Notes: generated from the letters alone by a model not told the origin. A stretch of 64,000 bases of DNA from Notospermus geniculatus (GCA_002633025.1 NMRB01000297.1:342997-406996); one strand, 5' to 3'. Shown: positions 20,581-33,990, counted from the stretch's first letter. Made by a program: numbers and translations.

Positions 20581-21524
20581 ACTGCCCAATTCTTTGCTTC
20601 AACTTTATGGCAGAGGAGCAAAAGGCCGTGGGAGGGTAGCTCAACTAGGGTTGATGTCCAAGCCAAAGGGGGGAGTTTCAGGGCCTTCTCCAGAAATTTT
20701 GACAATGTCGTGCAGGCCTAAAGTATGTTTTAAATCATCTGGAGCTTGATGGGAGGACCTTTTGGTTGTCAGGCAGACCTTGGTTTTGATGTTGAAGTCT
20801 GGTTATTGAAATGCGTTTTATTGACAGGACACTTCCAGCCTATGCCTGTGTTCAATTTCGAATCAAGGCCTAGTTGCATGTTCTATTTCGAACCAAGGTT
20901 CAGCTGGTTAGAAAACAATGTGTGTTGGACCGTTTGGAGTAAACCCTAAATTCATTGTTGTCTGGTTATTAGGGGTTTGACTGACATACGCCCATCGAGC
21001 TCCAGATGATTTAAACGGACGATAAGTACTTTTCCTTGTGTCTTGAACAAAAAATCTTTGCCGTGCCAAAAACGGGGAAGGAGGGAGTACACCAACGCCC
21101 CTTGGCTCCAATCTTGCTGTCCATTATTTTTGCACAAATGCAACTTCATGTGTCACGGTTTATCAGTGGAATATGTTATCCATCCTGAGGTAATCAGTAG
21201 TTCTTAGCGCTTGCTTCCTCCGTCACCGCACATAAGGATGATCGTGACGATTTCTTCTAACTCACAGGGGGTGAGGTTGCCTTAACTGCATCAAGTTAAT
21301 GGGGTTGTAGCCATTCTTTTTCTACAATTTGATGGCGCTGCGACCGTATCAACTTTTCCACTGTGACGTTGTACCGAACGTCACCGATCACACTACCGTG
21401 ACGTTGTGGCTTCATGCACGCACCTCGTATTGCCACGGAGATGACATCCTGAAGACAAAGAAAAGGCCTGATACGGTCGCAGCGACATCTTTCCGTGGAG
21501 AAGTGGCGATGACCTCATTGCCAT

Positions 21525-21852
21525 TTAAAGGAGCACGGTATTAGATCTCAAATGCGTTATTTGACTGCCGATTTACATGTAGAGGGAGCCACCTAGCGGC
21601 ATTAAAGCGGAGTATTCGCACCGAGTCAAAGATTCCACAGAACAGTTTCCGGATCGGCCGCCACAATGCATTTACCAGTTGTTGTTACGAATAAAACGGG
21701 TTGTTTTATTATTTTTGGTTCACTTTGGACAGACGCGAACAATCCGCTTTAAGACAATACAAAAATACATTACAAGTCCCTGGGTTGGAGAGTGGCGCAG
21801 TGCTGCCGGCTGTTGAGAAAAAGTGTCAATACAGTGTTCCTTTAATTGGAGG
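21525..21852. mobile_element. TTAA-flanked TIR element
   Basis: TTAAAGGAGCACGGTATT at the left; CAGTGTTCCTTTAA at the right. The family recurs at 38613-38838 with GGAGCACGGCATTGCC and GGCATGCCGTGTTCC. The TTAA flanks suggest a piggyBac- or Kolobok-type integration. Confidence 0.65.
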
Positions 21853-22069
21853 CAATAATGTTCAGTTCAGGCCGGTTGAGATTTTTTTCAACTAAGGTCC
21901 ATGATTCACTCATTTGGCATGACATTTTTGCAAATCATGTTTTTATGTGACAGCTGATCCAGTAAACATACAAATGTTATTGACAGCTGTATTTAAATTG
22001 TACTGTTGACTGTGAGTACTTTGTAACTTATCGACGAGGAATTCGAGTATATGTGTGATGAATGTTTTG

Positions 22070-23887
22070 AAATAAAAACCTAGTCAAGTCTGTTTGTTAT
22101 GCTTCTTTGAATGGCGTTTTTGTCGACAAATATTTTGGATGCATTATCCCTTGGTTTTCGGGGTGCAGTTTGTTGTATAAGAATAATTTATATCTATTTA
22201 TATTTTCATGTTTTGTACCTTATACTGTATAATTGTAATTTATCTATATATATTAAAATTTATCAACCAGTCAACTAAAATGTTGAATACTGTAAACTCA
22301 ACAATTTTTGATTGTTGCAAATTCTTAGAAATTCTAGTGTCAGTGCCAAGTCGTTAAACCACGTATTGAAAACTTTAATTAATTCAATTTCACATTTATA
22401 AACAAAAATTGAGGAGTTTACAGTTCCATGTTTTTCCATTTTCACCAACATTTTAATATTTTGATCAAGTCATCAATAATTATTTGTCAGTAAGATTTTC
22501 TCCCACATATCTGGTTTCCTCCTACATTTGAAAACAATGGTCTCTATGTCGTCAATTATATTTTAAGAACCTTGGAGGAATTATACATACAGTATAATTC
22601 ATACATTATAATTCCTCCAAGTAAGAACAAACCCCTTAATACAGTGGCGTCGCAACCCTAATAATGGGGTTATGAATAAGAAATGGCCCCTTGATCACCA
22701 AACTTTGTACAAATGTATTCTGTTAATAAGCAATGCATGCTCCCTCTGTTCCAATATGCACACATCACATTCATTCTGTGGAGGTATTGGTAAATGTTCC
22801 ATTTTTTCACAATAAAAATTCCAATATATATTTCCTTTGCAAATGGTATAGTTTGACGTGAATTTTTCCTGGCAACTTAGAATAAAACTAGACTGGTTCA
22901 CGGTCCCAATATCGCTAACGGATAAGGGACCGGTATTGCCTGATGTAATGACGTAGTTGATTGGCTAGCTCTTTTTGAATTTGAATTTGTAACGTCACAG
23001 TTGATTGGTTAGCTATTTTGGGATGTGAGGTAAGTAAGCTGTTTCTCAGTACTGAGGGGAATCCTCTGTGACGTCATATTGTGGCAGCTTTCTGCCACAA
23101 AATGGCCGCCCAATACCGGTCCCTTTCTCCGTCTGAGCTATTTTGGGACCGGGAACTGGTCTAAAATAAAACAAGGCCGGCAGCCTTTGGTGGGTCACGT
23201 GGGGGATGAGATGGGAGGGGGCTGATAGTGAAAAACAGGACAAGACCTGAATAGGAAGGTTATCTCCGGCGCCGGTAATACGAAACCGAAGACCACCATC
23301 CTGGGATGTGCGCGGTTAACTTGGAAATGGTGCAAACAATGCCGCACTTGACCGCCGTCCGTTCGATTACTCGGGTTGGTTGACCTATAGTTTCTTACGC
23401 ATGCGCACAGTGTTTCCTGCTTCTTGCGCATGCCCATTGAATAATGGCGCTGAATACCGGCGGACCGATTTTTTGAAATGCCCCAAGGCGTAAAGCAAGC
23501 ATCCCTATCTTTTGGGCGCCCCGTCCGTGGTTCAGGTAGGTGTCAAATGAATCTCTAACATTTTGTCTTGCCGGACGCCAACATTTCAAACAAAAAAAGA
23601 AGCTTCTGAAATGACTAGGCGAGTTTGAAAAACGGAACCTTCATCCCTCCATTTTAGTAGGCGGAGGCCCTATTCGTTCTCATGATTCGCTCAACGTAAA
23701 ACATTTTTATGCGGTTTTCATGAATAAATAATGCTGACAGGCTAGCCTCTGTGTGATGGTCTCTACAAGACCTCAAACCTCGTCTGACCTTGGTCAGTAC
23801 GTTGTTTACATTTGGATCGACTTCTGCATATCCCACTACTATTTCTACTACATTCCAATGCGGAACTGCAGAGCAAGGAAATTATTA
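22070..23887. other. Intergenic, AT-rich then mixed; one perfect hairpin
   Basis: An AATAAA at 22072 is a candidate polyadenylation signal for an unseen 3' end. 22571-22621 holds a perfect 15-bp hairpin (CTTGGAGGAATTATA / TATAATTCCTCCAAG). I see no gene. Confidence 0.5.
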
Positions 23888-24068
23888 TCAGGCGCGGATC
23901 CAAGGGGGGGGGGCAAAGCCGGCCCGTGCCCCCTCTATTTTGTGGAAAATCTTTAAAATTGACCGGGAAATTTTGAAATTTTGAAAAGATGTTAAAATTT
24001 GACCGAAGTTTTCCACGATGTGCGCTGGCTGTACCCCCTCTTTCCCATGATTCTGGATCCGCCCCTGA
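23888..24068. mobile_element. GGCGGATCC-type (hAT-like) MITE, nearly full
   Basis: TCAGGCGCGGATCCAAGGGG at the left and TTCTGGATCCGCCCCTGA at the right, with a poly-G tract and AATTTTGAAATTTTGAAAAG inside. Confidence 0.65.
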
Positions 24069-24410
24069 TTATAATGTACACTACTCGCCAATTTTGGAAT
24101 CGTCCTGAACAATCCCTAATATCGATATCCTATTTTATTTACATTTCAATTTCGGTATGGTCGAAATAATCGAAGACTACGGGTGTTCATCCGCGCTCTG
24201 TATGAATTTACTCCCCGCTAGGCTCTCATCCACTAACCAATTACATTGTATGCGGATGCCAAAAGGGGCGAAAAAAGTATACTACCATGCGATAACAGTC
24301 TCAAAATCGTCAATACATATTCTTCGCCCATGGCACATTACCAAATTTATCTGCAGTACGCGGGAATTACACTCTGCCTCTCTTGCGGCAACCGCAAAAC
24401 GGGGTTAGAG

Positions 24411-24531
24411 ACTTTTCGCAAAGCCCCCGAAACCCAAACGCGAACGCCAATCCCATTGTTCGATGACACGAAGAGAGCACCGAACAAAAGGATTGACGTT
24501 CGTGTTTGCGTTTCAGGGGCTTTGCGAAAAT
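24411..24531. mobile_element. Short TIR element, 40-bp arms
   Basis: CTTTTCGCAAAGCCCCCGAA ... CGCGAACGCCAATCC is mirrored by GGATTGACGTTCGTG ... GGGGCTTTGCGAAAA. Confidence 0.75.
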
Positions 24532-25504
24532 CCTACTGATCCGATTTTCGCTCCCTTCATTCTTTTTACTCATTTTACTCACCTTTTTACACAAGGTAGG
24601 CCTATAGGGAGGTCATTTGTTCAATAGGCTACCTTGGGGGTGTGGTCACTTCGGTTGGTCAGCGGCGCCCGATGGAACTCCAGGGTGTGTCACGTGGTGG
24701 GGACAAAAATAGGTCATGGGATTTTTCACTTCCAGACCTAAATCGGCCCAAGCAAACAGCTTTTCCGAGGAGAAGTGTAAGGCTACCGGAGGGTGGAGTT
24801 GAGGGGGGGGGGGCGTGAACTACCTATACACCCTAGGCGAAAGAACCAACAGGAATTTTTTTTCTCAAAATCTTTTACTGAGTTGACTGGCCACCATGTT
24901 ATCATCGAAATATTGGGGCAAAACAAATGTAAATATCGGCTTTTACCACAGAGAGTTGGTCACAAAATCAATAATGAAAATTTCGTTGGGCATATCTTGC
25001 GTGTTTGTAATACTGCACAGAAGGGTTCAAAGTACCCTTGATTACGATGTAACGATTCTCTCACGATGTACATGTATTAAACAGGTGTGAAAGGAAAGAA
25101 TGTCCCCAAGAAAACTGTCCCATGAACAAAAGATCCTATTGTTACATCAATCTCCGGCGATTGGTTTCTATAACCATGCGCCTTAATCAGTCATTAAACA
25201 ATAGAAACGAACACTTTTTACAGGGGGACATTATTTACTGTTACACCTGGTATCTCCATTTTTCCGTGCGTGTCGGCATCGCACGTTACTATAGGTCTGC
25301 TAGGCTATGGAATTGCATTGCATTGTGTCTACGTCATGTACGTGCAGTAAATTCCAACTCATTGCAATTGCGCAATCTAAAATAATCGATTTGCATCATC
25401 ATCCCGCACCATACGGTTGACTATGGGTGGTTAAAACCGCAAATAAAGACGATACCGAATAAAGACTTGTATGTATTGTTATTCACGATCTCTCTTCGCA
25501 GTGC

Positions 25505-25825
25505 ATGTGATCTCGAGTCGTAGCTAAGAAAGACGTTGGGCGGCGCTGCAGTCGTTGGGATGATCTCGAGTCGTAGCTGAGAAAGACGTTGGGCGGCGCT
25601 GTATTCTATGTACCGCTGTGCGGTGAGAGTGTAATAAATTATCTTATCTTATCTGATCTCGGACCGTAGCTGAGAAAGACGCTGGGCGGCGTTGCAGTCG
25701 TAAAGATGATGGAATCGTAGGGAATACATGTTAGGCCCCTACATAATTCAACGAGCTTGAAACTTCATCTGCTGCGACTCTAGATCACCCCGACTGCAAC
25801 GCCATCCAACGTCTTGACTATCAAG
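25505..25825. repeat. Array of about 50-bp units (GAGTCGTAGCTGAGAAAGACG)
   Basis: Three good units and one inverted, weaker unit. The core is TCGTAGCTGAGAAAGACG followed by TTGGGCGGCGCTGCAGTCGT. The same unit occurs in the opposite orientation at 40088-40275 and weakly at 39780-39850. Confidence 0.75.
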
Positions 25826-26768
25826 TGAAATAGGCCTATATCGAAGCGTTACTTTCGTGACGAAACCTAGATCCGGCGCAATCAAACTTAGAAATGATTT
25901 TCATGCACAGACCTACTCAGTTTTTATCCTGCTGAGGCCTACGATAGTCGAGCAAAGTCTAAAATCGGCTCCAGATTTGAAGCCGAAATGTCCAATTTTC
26001 TAGGTCCAGTTGAACGTAGCCTAGTTGGCGTCTTTGCCGCTGCACTCCCTCGGCGCTCATTCCACAACAGTAGCGCCGCGGGATTGCAGCGGCAGAGACT
26101 GTAACCAGTCTAAGTTAAACGTCACATGCCGCTCTCGTCGAAATCTCCCGAGATGTTGCCGTATTCCGATGCTGTGAATTACATCAACAAAGCAATTTTC
26201 TCCACGATATTCACGGGGGAATTTGTGCACCGATGCTAATTTCACGGATCATCCAAAGAACACGTTACATGTGGCTGATGGTGGCAATCCGCAAGAAATA
26301 TTTACAAAAAGCATGCGTGTTTTCGTCAGTGAGTCTCGTCTGCTCCGTCTCTGTAGCGGGTGTTTATAAATGTGGAACTCGTCTGCCATCTCGGAAGTTT
26401 TTGTTTTGGCGTCGTTGAATGTGGAAGCCAGATTCACCAAAAAAGATAAAAATCACTTTGAATAAAATCTTGGGAGTATTGCTACACAAATGTTTTCCAT
26501 TCGTGAATTGCCCAGTGATGTGTGTTGTCAGTTTAAAATTTCTTCCAAGTCGACAAATGCCCCAAAAAGGTAATACATAAGAACTTTCGGTTGGCGTCGC
26601 AATGAATCCGCATCGAAGCGATGTATCCGGTAATTATCCTTTTGTCAGAATGTCATGAACATTTTCCACATCACAATTTTTTTCGGCAGGATATTCACAA
26701 CCAAATATATAAAGTAAACAGTGCCGGTCAACTGTATCTATCACAAAAATTCACAAAAACATAAACGT

Positions 26769-27146
26769 TTATTTTCTGCCGTATCGGAATGGTTTGTGAG
26801 AAGCTTGGTCGTTCGAGCCGCCACCTATTTGACTACCGAAGGATGAGAGTCGGGCCTCAACCGGAAGTGGCCCCATTGAAGGCCAAAATCCGGTCTTCTT
26901 GTGTCTGACTTCGTTGCTTTCCTCCTCCAGGGCGGACGACAGGGCCCTGTCTGTGTCGATTATGTTCTGAAGTTTGTCCATAAGTTCCCGTACGAGGTTT
27001 TTGAGCTCCGCATCCTGCCTGAGACCGTTGTGCGCGGATCGCCGTCTACGTAGGAGATATTTGTGTAGATCGTCAGCGTTTTCGCTGCTGACGTAACATA
27101 TGGACAGAATAACAAGGAATGCGCAACCGTAGATGTACTTGTTCAT
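26769..27146 (-). CDS. Putative secreted neuropeptide/peptide-hormone precursor, 125 aa
   Basis: The start chosen is the ATG at 27146 (MNKYIYGCAFLVILSICYVS), which begins with a clear signal peptide likely cut after VSS. On the minus strand the in-frame sequence upstream runs into TTTTCTCTTTGCAG, a strong splice acceptor at about 27168, so a 5' non-coding exon probably lies further right. The mature region has an RRRR cleavage site (about residue 32), an amphipathic spacer (ELKNLVRELMDKLQNIID), a KK site (about residue 84) and a final segment of about 38 residues. That segment starts TGFWPSMGPLPVEARLSS and ends KPFRYGRK just before the stop. G-R-K is a standard amidation plus dibasic signal, so the predicted product ends in Arg-Tyr-amide. 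No Cys occurs outside the signal peptide. I do not recognise the family; NPY and luqin/RYamide types end in RY/RF-amide, but the rest does not fit well. Confidence 0.72.
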   Translation of the reverse strand: MNKYIYGCAFLVILSICYVSSENADDLHKYLLRRRRSAHNGLRQDAELKNLVRELMDKLQNIIDTDRALSSALEEESNEVRHKKTGFWPSMGPLPVEARLSSFGSQIGGGSNDQASHKPFRYGRK

Positions 27147-27159
27147 TTTGTGAGTTTTG

Positions 27160-27170
27160 TGGTGGATCTG
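27160..27170 (-). promoter_or_regulatory. Splice acceptor upstream of the peptide precursor
   Basis: Minus-strand TCTCCTTTTCTCTTTGCAG lies about 20 bp upstream of the ATG. The pyrimidine tract and CAG are strong and imply an upstream 5' UTR exon that I cannot place. Confidence 0.6.
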
Positions 27171-27199
27171 CAAAGAGAAAAGGAGAAAAATTGATGAGA

Positions 27200-29480
27200 A
27201 AACGTGGTATTTTTGGTGACCATGAGTTTCAAGTTATCCCTCTGTCATGTCTGTTTACTATATACAGGCGTGATATTCCCTGAAAAGGTATTGGCAGTGT
27301 CTTTATTTAGCCGCATTGAGTGGCCAAGGGTCTTTCACCCTTACCCCCCTTCTTCTGGTTGCCTGGCTTTCCTGAAAAAACAATAGTCAAGTACACGTCG
27401 TGACAAACTCTACAACAGTGCCGATTTTCTCCACTACGTTACACGAATAGACACTGCCATCGACCAGTCGCCGCCATGTTTGACCGCATCACTCCTCCTA
27501 ATGGAGTTACCGTTAGGAGCCTGATCACAATTGGTAGATATTTTTCCATTTAACCTTCCGCTGCACTCTACTTTTCAAGATGGTAACCTTCGAACGATAC
27601 TAGAGGGTGTTGGTTGAACCTCGTCCCAAGACCTCTAGTGTCGAGATTGACGTCGTGAGCGACTCACAAATCTATATTCGTTGCTCATGAATCCAATACA
27701 CATGTATAATTGGTGTCATTTTGAAGCGTGCTATCTTCTGCACAAAATATCAAAATATCGGCTCGATTCAATAAACCGTTAGAAAGGATGGGCAGCCGTC
27801 TATACCAACGTCGGAGCCTTAAGGCCACCAACGAAAAGGTTAAAACTTGTCTTTTCGACATTTAAATTTTCTCTAGCGCCAGTAAAAGAAAATTATTGTT
27901 GAAGAATTCACGTGACATTTCTTTCCAGTCACGTGACACGTCTAATGAGTCATCCACACCTCGGAGGATGTAGCACCCGATGACGTCACAGGACGGAAGG
28001 CCGAGTCACGCTCAACATTTCTGACAGGAAGTGTGCCCAATATTATCGAACTTTGTCATTTCTTTGGACGATTTCACCTTTGGTGGCCCTAAAAATGGAA
28101 CACTCTTTCCTTGACTGTAACTTCCACAATTCTCCATTTGTCATTAGGCCTATATATTTTGCACATCATATCATGTGGTGCGAATTTCAGTTAAGTTTGT
28201 CCAAAAACAGCGCCATCTATACTATAATGGACGGTAGCCATGTTGGATTTTGTTATCAACCTGAGTTGACCTGTTATCTGCTATACCTTGCTTATGTAAT
28301 GACTGTACAGAGTTACGGTGGACCGGACTCTCTGCCCTATCTCCTCCTTAGTTAGGGCTCGAAGCCTAAAAAGAGCGGCCTATGTGTACAGTACAATAGG
28401 AGGAGCATGTTTTACGATATTTTGCCTTTAAAAGACATACTGGTTTGTATGAAAACGAGAGAAAATCAGATGAGTGGTCACCTGCGCTGCCATCTACAAG
28501 AATGGCAGTGACCTACTACCAACAGATACACGGTGGGATGCATGTGAACCTAGCTATCATGAATCTGGGTCACCTTGGCATTAGCCTGGAGATAAGGCTG
28601 ATTGTGTAATAACCCAGATGTGATGCTGCTGTTTAGAAAGTCAAAACTCCCACCCCCCTGCTCATGGATTTGACGGTTAACGATTAATAAATTAATAAAC
28701 TACCCCTCTCCAAATAAACTCATCAATAAAGCAACAGATCCTCTACCACAGAATATTCTTGACAAACTAACTCCCTCAAAATGTGCTCGCCACGGGTCAA
28801 TATGCTAGTTTCTACAATGACTCGACGTCCAAAACTGCATGCTGGACCAGCTAGGCAATAGGACTGTCAGTCAGTTGACCAATAGGTGTCACTACGGCCC
28901 AATTCAATGCCCAGCGGATCTATTCATGGTTGATGGAGCACCAATCAAGAGAATTTCTTTTGTTTTGGACAGCTAGAACTTTGCTGCCATCTTTTGGCGA
29001 CAGGCGCGGCTGGCTGCTCCTATTATTCTGGTAACAGGTGTGAAAGAAATGGTACTTGTTCAGTTGAGGTTGCCAGTGTACCGGCGGAGAAAGTCCCAGG
29101 AATGGACGTCCTCAACACAGAGCCATGCATTTTCAACGTTTATGGTCAAGGTTAGCGACATAATCCTTCACAAAGGCAATCCACTGGGAGAGTATCACCC
29201 GGTCTTTATTTGGCACAGCGTCATTTGGGGGGGGGGGCGTATCGATCGAATCCGATTGTAGTTCAAAACTCTTACGTGTAAACGCTACCCAATGCGGTCC
29301 AATGTGGATTTTGTACCCCATTGAACCACATACGACCATTCAAATCTCGTCTAAACGCAAATGAGACCCGATGCGGTCGATCGGATCCAATCGGATTGAA
29401 TCTGAATGTGGTTTTTTGGCTTGTCGTCTAAACGGCCCTGCACATGTCTGTGACCTTTATGTAACCTGCATGGGTGGCGT
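27200..29480. other. Intergenic, no gene seen
   Basis: No reading frame looks coding. 29225-29440 has repeated GTNTAAACG and CCNATGCGGTC words with inverted ATCGAATCCGATTG / CAATCGGATTGAAT pieces, probably a word-array TIR element. Confidence 0.4.
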
Positions 29481-29493
29481 TGAAGTTTCCTTT

Positions 29494-31109
29494 AGAGTTG
29501 TCCTCTATTCACAACTGTTTGGAGCTCCAGACTGTTCGAAGAAATATAGCACTACATATTAGGTAACAGGCTGGGTAATGTGTGCCAGGAATAGTGCCCA
29601 TTTCATGGGTGTTATGTGAGTTTGATTTAGTGTCGGTTTTCTACACAGGTTTGTGGTCAAACCATTATTCAGGGTACATGTATGCATGCCATTGATTTGG
29701 AAAAGGCTCAGGCCCTTTCAAAAAAGAAAAAATTTCTCAGGTTGTCCGTACAAGCCCTGCTTACATAATAGAAATCCCCAGGCTTTTTGAGACTAGGTGT
29801 GGGCGTCTACACTACAAAAATAAAATCCAGCCGAATTTAATTGCTACGCCTGGCGTTAGGATCGCTGCTGGCGTGCACTCTTCACGAGGAGGCGGCGCTA
29901 AATTTCACTGCTGGCTGGCTTCCCATGACCTTGACATTGTCACGCCTTTTGAAAAAATAAGTTTGTTTATTCCGCGTTCTTATCACTGCTTATCATTACA
30001 TTTGCTACGTTATCTTTTTGTAAGACAATTTTCTCTCGTAAAAACCAGGCCTAGGTTTAGAGAACTTACCATGCCCCACAAAAGCTGCACTAGACACGCC
30101 GCCTGTCGAAGTGTTAAGAACTAGACAGCCTAAAGCCCGCGTCTATTGTTTGTAGGCCTCACTACTTAAAAAACCCGCTTGTGACGCGGATCTAAATTAA
30201 GCCCTCCAAAACCCTTCGAGCTCGGAGGGCTTAATAGCCGCTCGCTTTTCATCCCTGGGTCTACTCCTATAGCTACGATTACACCTGTTAAAAATACCCG
30301 TGTTTTTCCAGACCCGTGTCAAACCAGTGTGTACGAAAAGCCCGGCGAGAAATCACACTGCTTATAGGTGCGCTGCATGCGCTGTTCCCGCACTTCCACT
30401 AAGTGTTCCGCGCATGCGCACCACGCAACCGAACCCAGTGCCATCTGTCGCCGTGCTAAGAACTAATAAACTAAAATACGGGGATTTCGAAGCTTGCCGT
30501 GTTTTTGAGACACAGGTTTCTTGAAGCCCGGCAATTCACAGCTGTGACCGCAAAAAACCCGGGGGTTTTATGTAGTGTATCCAAGGCTATAAATTCGCCT
30601 CTCATGATCAGACAGCTCCTCACGACCTCCAAGGTATGCGCCAATCCTGGCATTATCATTGCCCTGAATTAAACGGGCCTGCTGAAATGCAGCAACCTCT
30701 GCCTTTGTAACAGCATCTCCTCGTTGTCTTCGTGTGCAGCCATGGCTCTCACTAGTAGACCTTTATCCCATTCAACAGTCTCGACAACAGTTGTCAAAGA
30801 GTTGTTGCACAGACTCTTCAACAACAGTCTGGCTCCACACAATAGCTGAACTGTTGGAGTGACAGTATGGACAAACTGAGAAACTTTTTTCAAAAGGGCC
30901 TAAGCCTTTTCAAAATCAATGGCATGCATACCCTGAATAATGGTTTGACCACAAACCTATAGAAAACTGACACTAAATCAAACTCGCATAACACCTACGA
31001 AATGGGCACTATTCCTGGCACACATTACCCAGTCTGTTACCTAATATGTAGTGCTATATTTCTTCGAACAGTCTGGAGCTCCAAACAGTTGTGAATAGAG
31101 GACAACTCT
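29494..31109. mobile_element. Inverted repeat pair, arms of about 250 bp, 1.1 kb apart
   Basis: The left arm 29494-29752 (AGAGTTGTCCTCTATTCACA ... TTTCTCAGGTTGTCC) is mirrored by the right arm 30864-31109 (GGACAAACTGAGAAA ... TGTGAATAGAGGACAACTCT). They could be TIRs of one 1.6-kb element or two opposed insertions. The interior has no transposase that I recognise. A 74-codon minus frame at 30669-30893 runs into the right arm; its role is unknown. Confidence 0.7.
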
Positions 31110-33887
31110 ATTTGGAACTATTGGTTTTTAGTTCAGTTGAAAGCTTGCCATGCAAGACAGAAGGTGTTTGACCCTGGGTAATTTTCGCACTAAATGTATT
31201 TTCCCATGCTATGTCCCACAACGAAATGGTAAGCCGAAACCATATTTCTTGAGTTTCTCAGTTTTCCCTTTTAGTTCCTTTTCGTTTCCTGATTTGAGGA
31301 CAGTTTTATATCATAAATTCAGTTCAACATTGCATCTGTACTTGGGGTTTCGCTGGTTTGGCCTAGGTGCTTTTGGCCGCGCAATACCTGTTAGGATTGG
31401 ACCGGTCGTGCCTATCGCGTTCATGAATCTGATTGGCCGGTGCTGGCGCAGGTGATAAGTATAGGAACTATTATGTTGATGCATTTCTATTTCTAACACC
31501 TTCGTGATTAGTGGATGCCTGGGTGAAACGGAGGTCACCTTTACATGTATCTGCATTCCGGTACGTCAGCCGTATAGAGAATTGAATAAATTTACATAAT
31601 TTACATAAAATTTCCAAGTGACGTCACTGGCAGAATTCCTCCAAAAATGGCGGCCAATACTGATTACTGGTCCTACCAAACAAGCCACGACTGCAGCGGG
31701 CAGGTTGGTGGTATCAGGTACTAATCTATCAATGATCCCCCTTGGCCAAACATCAGAAAGTTGCGCCGCTGTCTGCGGGTTACACTCAATAATTCAGTGG
31801 TCTCGGCCTCCGCTCGAAGCTGTCACCCTCAACCACTGAAACATTTGGTGCCAAAGTCCGTTTCTGAACACTAGGTGTCACTACCAGTTGCGCGGGAAAA
31901 ACCAGCCAATGACTGATCAGCTTTCAAACAAGCTTTGGCCGTGTTGTTTCTGTGGACGCAATCACGGCAATCCAAGAACATGCTGAATACAAAGTGCTTA
32001 CACCGCTGTACTGTCCCACATCGGGTCATATGTGACGTTGAGTATGTTAACTTTTTATTTCGGGGTGAATGTGTTCAAAAAAGTGGTGCAAAATAGCACA
32101 AAAAGCCCCGAATATACAGCTACGGCCACTCGATACTTGTCACGTGACCAATGCAGCCAATAAGAAAATGTTTCATGTTTTCCTTAGTACGCGAAATACT
32201 GGTCGCTGATTAGTTGATGACATTTTGCGCCATCTAGTGTAGAGAAACATGATCCGGCCCCATCTGTGCCAGTGGTTGAGAGCGTATAACTAGTATTAAG
32301 CTCGAGGCCACTGGGGACGAGTGTATCTGCGGGTGTGAATCGCCAAGTTTTACCAAACAGTCGCAAAATAATTATCGTGATTCAGTCGACGGTGGAAACC
32401 CCCTTCTTTTCTCTATATGTCATAACAAACTAGACAACAGCATCAAGAGAAAACGACTCTTTGGCAAAAACTCCGATGTTTGTCATTTAGCGTGACAGAA
32501 GATACACTGCAACTTGATTCCTTTTAAATATCTCTCACCACGATTGTAAAGACGAGCGGAAACTTAAAGGTGACTCGAGTTCGGTTCCCAACGAAACGAC
32601 AAAAATTTTGGAAAGTTTCCGTTTTGCGGTTTGAAATTTGAAACTCACCAGAAAAGTCCGCGACAGTGGGAACAACGTATTTCCACAAAAATCTCCAGGT
32701 AATCCGTTCTTAGTTTTTGATGTATTGTACGGTCGCGTGGCGAGTTTTCTTATAAAACGAAGAATATTTTTTCTTCACCGGCTTATATCTGTTTCTCTCT
32801 AGGCATCGTGGGTGTTTGGCTTAGACACGAAAATTCATAAACTAAATTTTTATGATGGAGTGGAACATTGCTGTAGCGATGTAATGCCTAGAAATAGGCC
32901 TACTCCTTAAAGGTCATGCCGCGACATGTCCAACTCCATGTAAAATGGCGAATATAAGCCTATTACTACACGTACCGGTGTGATAAAATCTAATGCCCCC
33001 ACCCTTCTGATGTCCCCCTGCATTGTTTGTCACAGGATTAAGGGTCTTGGTCTCCTTTAATCCCGCTTAATCCGTAAATGTATTGTTGGGTGACATCACG
33101 TATCGGGGGACATTATATTCTTTTACACCGGTACAAGGCGAGGACCAAGACCGATGGTTTTTGCATTTTTGCCTGTGTGAGTTGCAGGGAGACATCAGCG
33201 CCGCCACGGACTGAGATTCACGGTATAGCAGGTTTTTCGGTTGCAGGTGAAATTCTGCTGCTGACGTTAGGCCCTACACCGTTGTGTAACAGGCGGAGAG
33301 TCCTCCTGGTGTAATAAATACAAACATCGGTAGAGTAAATAATGTAACAAAAGTTATTCTGTTTCATTTTCGACAAGATACAAAGTCATGTAAATATTAG
33401 CGTTTTCTGCAAATTATAACATTTTGAAAAAGAAGTTCGCGTCACTTGAAAGACCAAAAAGATGGCGGCCCCACCGACGATGACGTCAAGCTTTTCAAGA
33501 TGGCGATCTAGCGTCAACAGCAGTGTTAAAATTTCCTCGAAGTATCAAAAAAAATTTCAGCGCTGCGTGGAGTATGACGTCGTGGAAACGATAAATCTAC
33601 AGCCATCTTGTAGCTGGTCATCCTTTTACATCCCACCCGCGCGCGAGGCAGCAAATCGAGCAGAAATGAAATAGAAATTCCATGTTGTCGTAATGGGTTT
33701 GGGTAAAAATCACCCGTCTGATTCCCAGTTGACCGTGAGGTCACCAGCCGCCAAGTTCAATTACGGTCTTCTCGGCGAACATGACAAGGTGTTTATAAGG
33801 GATAAGTGAGACGTGTTCTTTCGCTGATTGATGTCAAACGGAACATGTCTTTGAAACCGCTGTCAATCGGACATTGGAATACCTAGA
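31110..33887. other. Intergenic, no gene seen
   Basis: I see no coding frame with exon-like limits and no clear repeat with both ends. Confidence 0.4.
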
Positions 33888-33990
33888 ATGTAAAAAAGAG
33901 CGCAGTTGTACATGTATGTAAAAAAGAGCGCGGTCGTATGTGAAAAGAGCGAGGTCGTACGTGTATGTAAAAAAGAGCGCGGGTGCAGTT
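33888..33990. repeat. Four short tandem units, GTAAAAAAGAGCGC
   Basis: The unit is about 25-30 bp: TGTAAAAAAGAGCGCGGTCG plus TACGTGTA, with one unit shortened. Confidence 0.7.

Noticed and set aside
26769-27146. Assignment of the peptide precursor to NPY, kisspeptin or luqin
   Set aside because: Only the C-terminal Arg-Tyr-amide is shared. No polyproline-fold pattern, Cys pair or other family mark is visible.
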